Below are positions 61,167 to 64,000 of a stretch of 64,000 nucleotides of DNA, in pieces. The translations under genes were made by a program, and so were the position numbers. How positions within the stretch are numbered: position 1 is the first letter of the stretch; each line of letters opens with the position of its first letter. This stretch comes from Parafrankia irregularis (lineage in GTDB: Bacteria; Actinomycetota; Actinomycetes; Frankiales; Frankiaceae): assembly GCF_001536285.1 (NCBI RefSeq), contig NZ_FAOZ01000007.1, positions 323,360 to 387,359 on the forward strand. The letters are read 5' to 3'. Below the pieces are notes generated by a model. That model searched no databases, was not told where the DNA came from, and saw only the letters and a list, made by a program, of their open reading frames with translations.

Positions 61167-61197
61167 ACAGATTCTAGATCGTAGAAGATCTATCTGT
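61167..61197. promoter_or_regulatory. Overlapping palindromes between YdcF and SnoaL-like genes
   Basis: TTCTA-GATCG-TAGAA (61172-61186) is a 15-bp dyad. An outer ACAGAT/ATCTGT pair (61167-61172 with 61192-61197) and AGATC/GATCT halves overlap it. It lies just upstream of the YdcF start and about 100 bases before the SnoaL-like gene: a probable operator for one or both. Confidence 0.5.
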
Positions 61198-61295
61198 TGG
61201 ACTTCTGTAGCCGGGCCGGCCAGCCTGGGAAGGGACAGGGCGCGCCGCGCCACCTCCACCGGGCGCCCCGGGCGCCACCCGACGAAAGGATGTCC

Positions 61296-61682
61296 ATGTC
61301 GGACTACGAGCAGTACGAGAAGGCCATGCGCCCCGAGGACCTCACCCGCCTGTTCGTCGAACGTTCCAACGCCGGGGACGCGGCCGGGGTCGCCGCGCTC
61401 TACGAACCGGACGCGGTGCTCGCCTACCCACCCGGCGGCCAGACGGTGGGCCGCCGCGCCATCCACGCACTGTGGGAGAAGGTTCTGGCCGCAGGTCCCC
61501 GGTTCGAGCCGGAACCGTCCCTGCCGACGCTGGTCAGCGGCGACATCGCTCTCACCTCGACCCCACCCGCCGACGGGACCGGTGCTCGGGCGCAGGTCGC
61601 CCGCCGCCAGCCCGACGGCAGCTGGCTGCGGCTGCTCGACCAGCCCGAGTTCACCCGTCCCACCGCGGCGCCGGAGATGTGA
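61296..61682 (+). CDS. SnoaL/DUF4440-like NTF2-fold protein
   Basis: 128 residues: PEDLTRLFVERSNAGDAAGVAALYEPDAVLAYPPGGQTVGRRAIHALWEKVLAAGPRFEPEP is the YybH/DUF4440-type NTF2 fold, and RRQPDGSWLRLLDQPEF is the usual end strand. AAAGGA precedes ATG 61296 at five bases. Such proteins are ligand-binding or small isomerase-like. The substrate is unknown. Confidence 0.82.
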   Translation: MSDYEQYEKAMRPEDLTRLFVERSNAGDAAGVAALYEPDAVLAYPPGGQTVGRRAIHALWEKVLAAGPRFEPEPSLPTLVSGDIALTSTPPADGTGARAQVARRQPDGSWLRLLDQPEFTRPTAAPEM

Positions 61683-61988
61683 CGTCCCGGCAGGTCGACG
61701 CTGCGCCCCGTTACTGGAAGAGATTGACGTCCTGACGAGATTTCCTGGCGGTACCTGGCCCCTGGTCCGGAGAAGGTGGTACCTGAGGACAGGGATCCGG
61801 TTCCTCCGGAGGAGGCCGGCGGCCCCCGTCGGGACGACAGTGACCGGCATGACGAACAGGACGAAATCGCCGGCCGCCCCGCGCGTCGCGGCGTGCCCCC
61901 CGAGCGGGAACCACGAGTCGCCCGTCCCGCCTGGATGGTCGTTCGGTACGGCACGGGCCCGGGTGGGTGCGGGCCCTCGGCGGGCCGG
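61683..61988. other. Region upstream of alr, nothing certain
   Basis: About 0.3 kb. The alanine racemase frame stays open upstream to 61776, but that translation is Arg/Pro/Asp-rich and not racemase-like. GGTACC occurs twice (about 61753 and 61777). No gene was recognised. Confidence 0.35.
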
Positions 61989-63176
61989 ATGACACCCGCC
62001 ACCCTGCGGCGGACCGCCACGACCGGTCCCACGTTGATACTCGACGTCGCGGCGGTCACCGCCAACGTCCGCGCCATCAGCGCCATCCGCCGCCAGGCCG
62101 GTGCCCGCGGGGCCGGTGAGGTGATGGCCGTGGTGAAAGCCGACGGCTACGGGCACGGGCTGGCCGATGTCGCGCGGGCGGCGCTGGCCGGTGGCGCGAC
62201 ACGGTTCGGGGTGACCAGCGTCGCCGAGGCGTACACCCTGCGCGATCTGGGGTTCACCGAGCCCGTGCTGAGCTGGCTCAACCCGGTCAACGCCGACTTC
62301 ACCCAGGCGACCCGCGCCGGGGTGGAGCTCGCCGTTCCCAGCCACGCCCATCTGCGGGCGGTCGCCCGTCAGACACCCGGCGCCGGTGTCCATCTCCAGC
62401 TCGACACCGGGATGGCCCGCGACGGTACCCCGCCCGAGCAGTGGGAGTCCCTGTGTCACACGGCGCGGTGCGCCGAGCGGGCCGGTTTCGTCCGTGTCGT
62501 CGGGGTGATGGGGCATCTCGCCTGCGCCGCCGAACCCGGCCATCCGGCCAACCGGCGGGGACGGGAATGTTTCGACTGGGGTGTTCGGGTCGCCCTCGGC
62601 GCCGGGCTGCGTCCCCGGGACCGTCACCTCGCGGCGACGGCCGCGACGCTGAGCGACCCGCGGACCCATCACAGTCTGAGCCGGATCGGCGCGGGCCTGG
62701 TCGGCATCGACGAGTCGGGCCGTGTGCGGCTGCGCCCGGCGCTGCGTCTGACCGCCCCGCTGGTCACCGTCCGTACAGTGCCGGCGGGAACCGCGGTCGG
62801 CTACGGGCACACCTGGACGTCCCCGCGGGCGACCCGGCTCGGCCTGGTGCCCGTCGGGTATGCCGACGGGCTGCCCCGCTGCGTCGCCGCGTGCGCGCAG
62901 GTGCAGGTCGCCGGGGTGCGCCGCCGGGTGGTCGGGCGCCTGTCGATGGACATGACCGTCATCGATCTCGGCCCCGATCCCGCCGCCTGCTCGGCGCGGG
63001 CCGGCGACGTGGTGACGCTGTTCGGCCCTGGGGACGGTGGCGAGCCGACGGCGGCGGACTGGGCCCGCTGGGCCGGAACGCTGGAGCACGAGATCGTCAC
63101 CGGACTCGGGCCGCGGCTGCGCCGGGTCGTCACCACCCACACCGGCCCCGGCCCCGACGAACGGGCGACGCGATGA
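61989..63176 (+). CDS. alr: Alanine racemase
   Basis: A PLP enzyme of 395 residues that interconverts L- and D-alanine. EVMAVVKADGYGHGL has the Schiff-base Lys, VHLQLDTGMARDGTP the substrate-side loop, GVMGHLACA, HHSLSRIGAGLVGI, the catalytic Tyr in TAVGYGHTW, and VGRLSMDMTVIDLG. It is complete. The ATG at 61989 starts the homologous part. The stop overlaps the ligase start (ATGA), so D-alanine is made and used within one unit: a cell-wall or antibiotic-related pair. Confidence 0.94.
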   Translation: MTPATLRRTATTGPTLILDVAAVTANVRAISAIRRQAGARGAGEVMAVVKADGYGHGLADVARAALAGGATRFGVTSVAEAYTLRDLGFTEPVLSWLNPVNADFTQATRAGVELAVPSHAHLRAVARQTPGAGVHLQLDTGMARDGTPPEQWESLCHTARCAERAGFVRVVGVMGHLACAAEPGHPANRRGRECFDWGVRVALGAGLRPRDRHLAATAATLSDPRTHHSLSRIGAGLVGIDESGRVRLRPALRLTAPLVTVRTVPAGTAVGYGHTWTSPRATRLGLVPVGYADGLPRCVAACAQVQVAGVRRRVVGRLSMDMTVIDLGPDPAACSARAGDVVTLFGPGDGGEPTAADWARWAGTLEHEIVTGLGPRLRRVVTTHTGPGPDERATR

Positions 63177-64000
63177 CGGAGAGCGCCATGCGGGAGAAGA
63201 AGGACACGGCGCTGGCGGACGGCACCACGGCCGGCGGCCGGGTCGCCCGCCGGGTGGTTGTCATCGGCGGGGGGACCAGCTGTGAGCATGAGGTGTCGCT
63301 CGCCTCCGCGGCGGCGGTCACCGAGGCCCTGACCGCCGCCGGGCACGCCGTGGCGGCCCTCACCATCGACCGCGACGGCCAGTGGCGTGACCACGCGGGC
63401 CGCCTCGTCGGGCTGGCCGGTGCCGTGGAGGTGCTGCGGTCCTGCGTGGCCGTGGTGCCGATGCTGCACGGCCCGGGCGGTGAGGACGGCACACTGGCCG
63501 CACTGTGCGAACTGGCCGGGGTGCCCTACGTCGGATCCCCGGTGCGGGCCGGCGCCCTGGCCATGGACAAATGGGCGACGAAGCTCATCGCCGAGGCCGT
63601 CGGTGTCCCGACCGCACCTGGCATTCTGGTGAACCGGGCGCGGACAGCCGCCGGCGCGGTGACGGCCCCACTGCCGGCGGTGGTCAAACCGGTCTCGGCC
63701 GGCTCGAGCTACGGGGTGTCCCTGGTCCATGACGCCGCGCAGCTCACCGCCGCCGTCGAGGCCGCGTTGACGCTCGATGACCGGGTGCTGGTCGAGGAGG
63801 TGGTCTGTGGCCGTGAGATCGACCTGGCCGTTCTCGGCCGGCCCGACGGCACCCGGACGGTGGCTCCCCCGCTGGAGATCGTCACCGGGCACGCCGGGTT
63901 CTTCGACCTCGCCGCCAAGTACGACGGCTCCGCCCGGTTCCTCGTGCCCGCCCCGCTGAGCGACGCGCAGCTGGGCGTGCTGCGGGAGGCGGCGGTCACC
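63173..64000 (+). CDS. ddl: D-alanine--D-alanine ligase (partial, runs off the window)
   Basis: 276 residues are visible; the C-terminal metal-binding part lies beyond the window. VVVIGGGTSCEHEVSLASAAAV is the N-terminal signature, MLHGPGGEDGTLAALCELAGVPYVGSPVRAGALAMDKWATKLIAEAVGVPTAP the ATP-grasp start, and PAVVKPVSAGSSYGVSLV follows. The omega loop reads FFDLAAKYDGSARFLVPAPLS, with the Lys-Tyr typical of D-Ala-D-Ala ligases rather than VanA-type lactate ligases; two other aromatic residues of that loop (usually FYDYEAKY) differ. It may be an accessory paralogue. Confidence 0.92.
   Translation, partial: MTESAMREKKDTALADGTTAGGRVARRVVVIGGGTSCEHEVSLASAAAVTEALTAAGHAVAALTIDRDGQWRDHAGRLVGLAGAVEVLRSCVAVVPMLHGPGGEDGTLAALCELAGVPYVGSPVRAGALAMDKWATKLIAEAVGVPTAPGILVNRARTAAGAVTAPLPAVVKPVSAGSSYGVSLVHDAAQLTAAVEAALTLDDRVLVEEVVCGREIDLAVLGRPDGTRTVAPPLEIVTGHAGFFDLAAKYDGSARFLVPAPLSDAQLGVLREAAVT

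Noticed and set aside
60924-63140. Long minus-strand open frame (738 codons)
   Set aside because: It is antisense to alr; no domains; the racemase motifs on the plus strand decide.
1-64000. CRISPR arrays, tRNA, rRNA and tmRNA genes
   Set aside because: No regularly spaced repeats, no cloverleaf with a CCA end or conserved T-loop, and no rRNA-like stretch were found by reading.

Overview
The window is about 64 kb of very GC-rich DNA with dense genes, strong G/C bias at third codon positions and frequent GTG starts. RbpA, a fused Lnt–Ppm protein, a HelD-type RNA polymerase motor, a mycothiol-type DinB-fold enzyme and a DUF3516 Ski2-like helicase place it in the Actinomycetota. The overall style resembles Frankia or a close relative; the genus is inference, the phylum is firm. 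No rRNA, tRNA, CRISPR array or complete insertion sequence was seen.

Bases 1-26,700 are mostly housekeeping: a GAF-LuxR regulator, a Ski2-like helicase, HelD, a START-fold protein, a phosphopantetheinyl transferase, BioA, a GGDEF protein, a FolD/cyclodeaminase pair with ATGA coupling, a TetR regulator with an autoregulatory palindrome, MsrB, RbpA behind a textbook sigma-R-type promoter, the Lnt–Ppm fusion, an amidohydrolase next to an Lrp regulator, and a 5'-3' exonuclease.

Bases 27,087-33,496 carry the most interesting unit: four tightly coupled genes for a fatty acyl-CoA reductase fused to a HAD phosphatase, a zinc-type dehydrogenase, a LarA-like DUF2088 protein and a PlsC acyltransferase. 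This reads as a lipid pathway whose product I cannot name. A perfect 22-bp CRP-type palindrome follows it.

Bases 33,500-44,400 are accessory: a flavin monooxygenase, a SnoaL/P450 pair, an MFS transporter with a stop codon near its N-terminus, an agmatinase-family hydrolase, a tyrosine recombinase and a divergent TetR/SDR pair. Bases 44,450-49,080 form a sulfur-scavenging locus: a remnant of a TauD/AtsK dioxygenase, a GNAT–SGNH fusion, and an aliphatic-sulfonate-type ABC transporter (permease, ATPase, lipoprotein) closed by a 15-bp hairpin.

Bases 49,200-61,700 mix small enzymes and their local regulators (TetR/flavoprotein, MarR/hydrolase) with gene decay: fragments of a PfkB kinase, an alpha/beta hydrolase and a LuxR regulator, beside a compact palindrome-rich intergenic element. 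The window ends in an alanine racemase/D-Ala-D-Ala ligase pair, the ligase being cut by the window edge.
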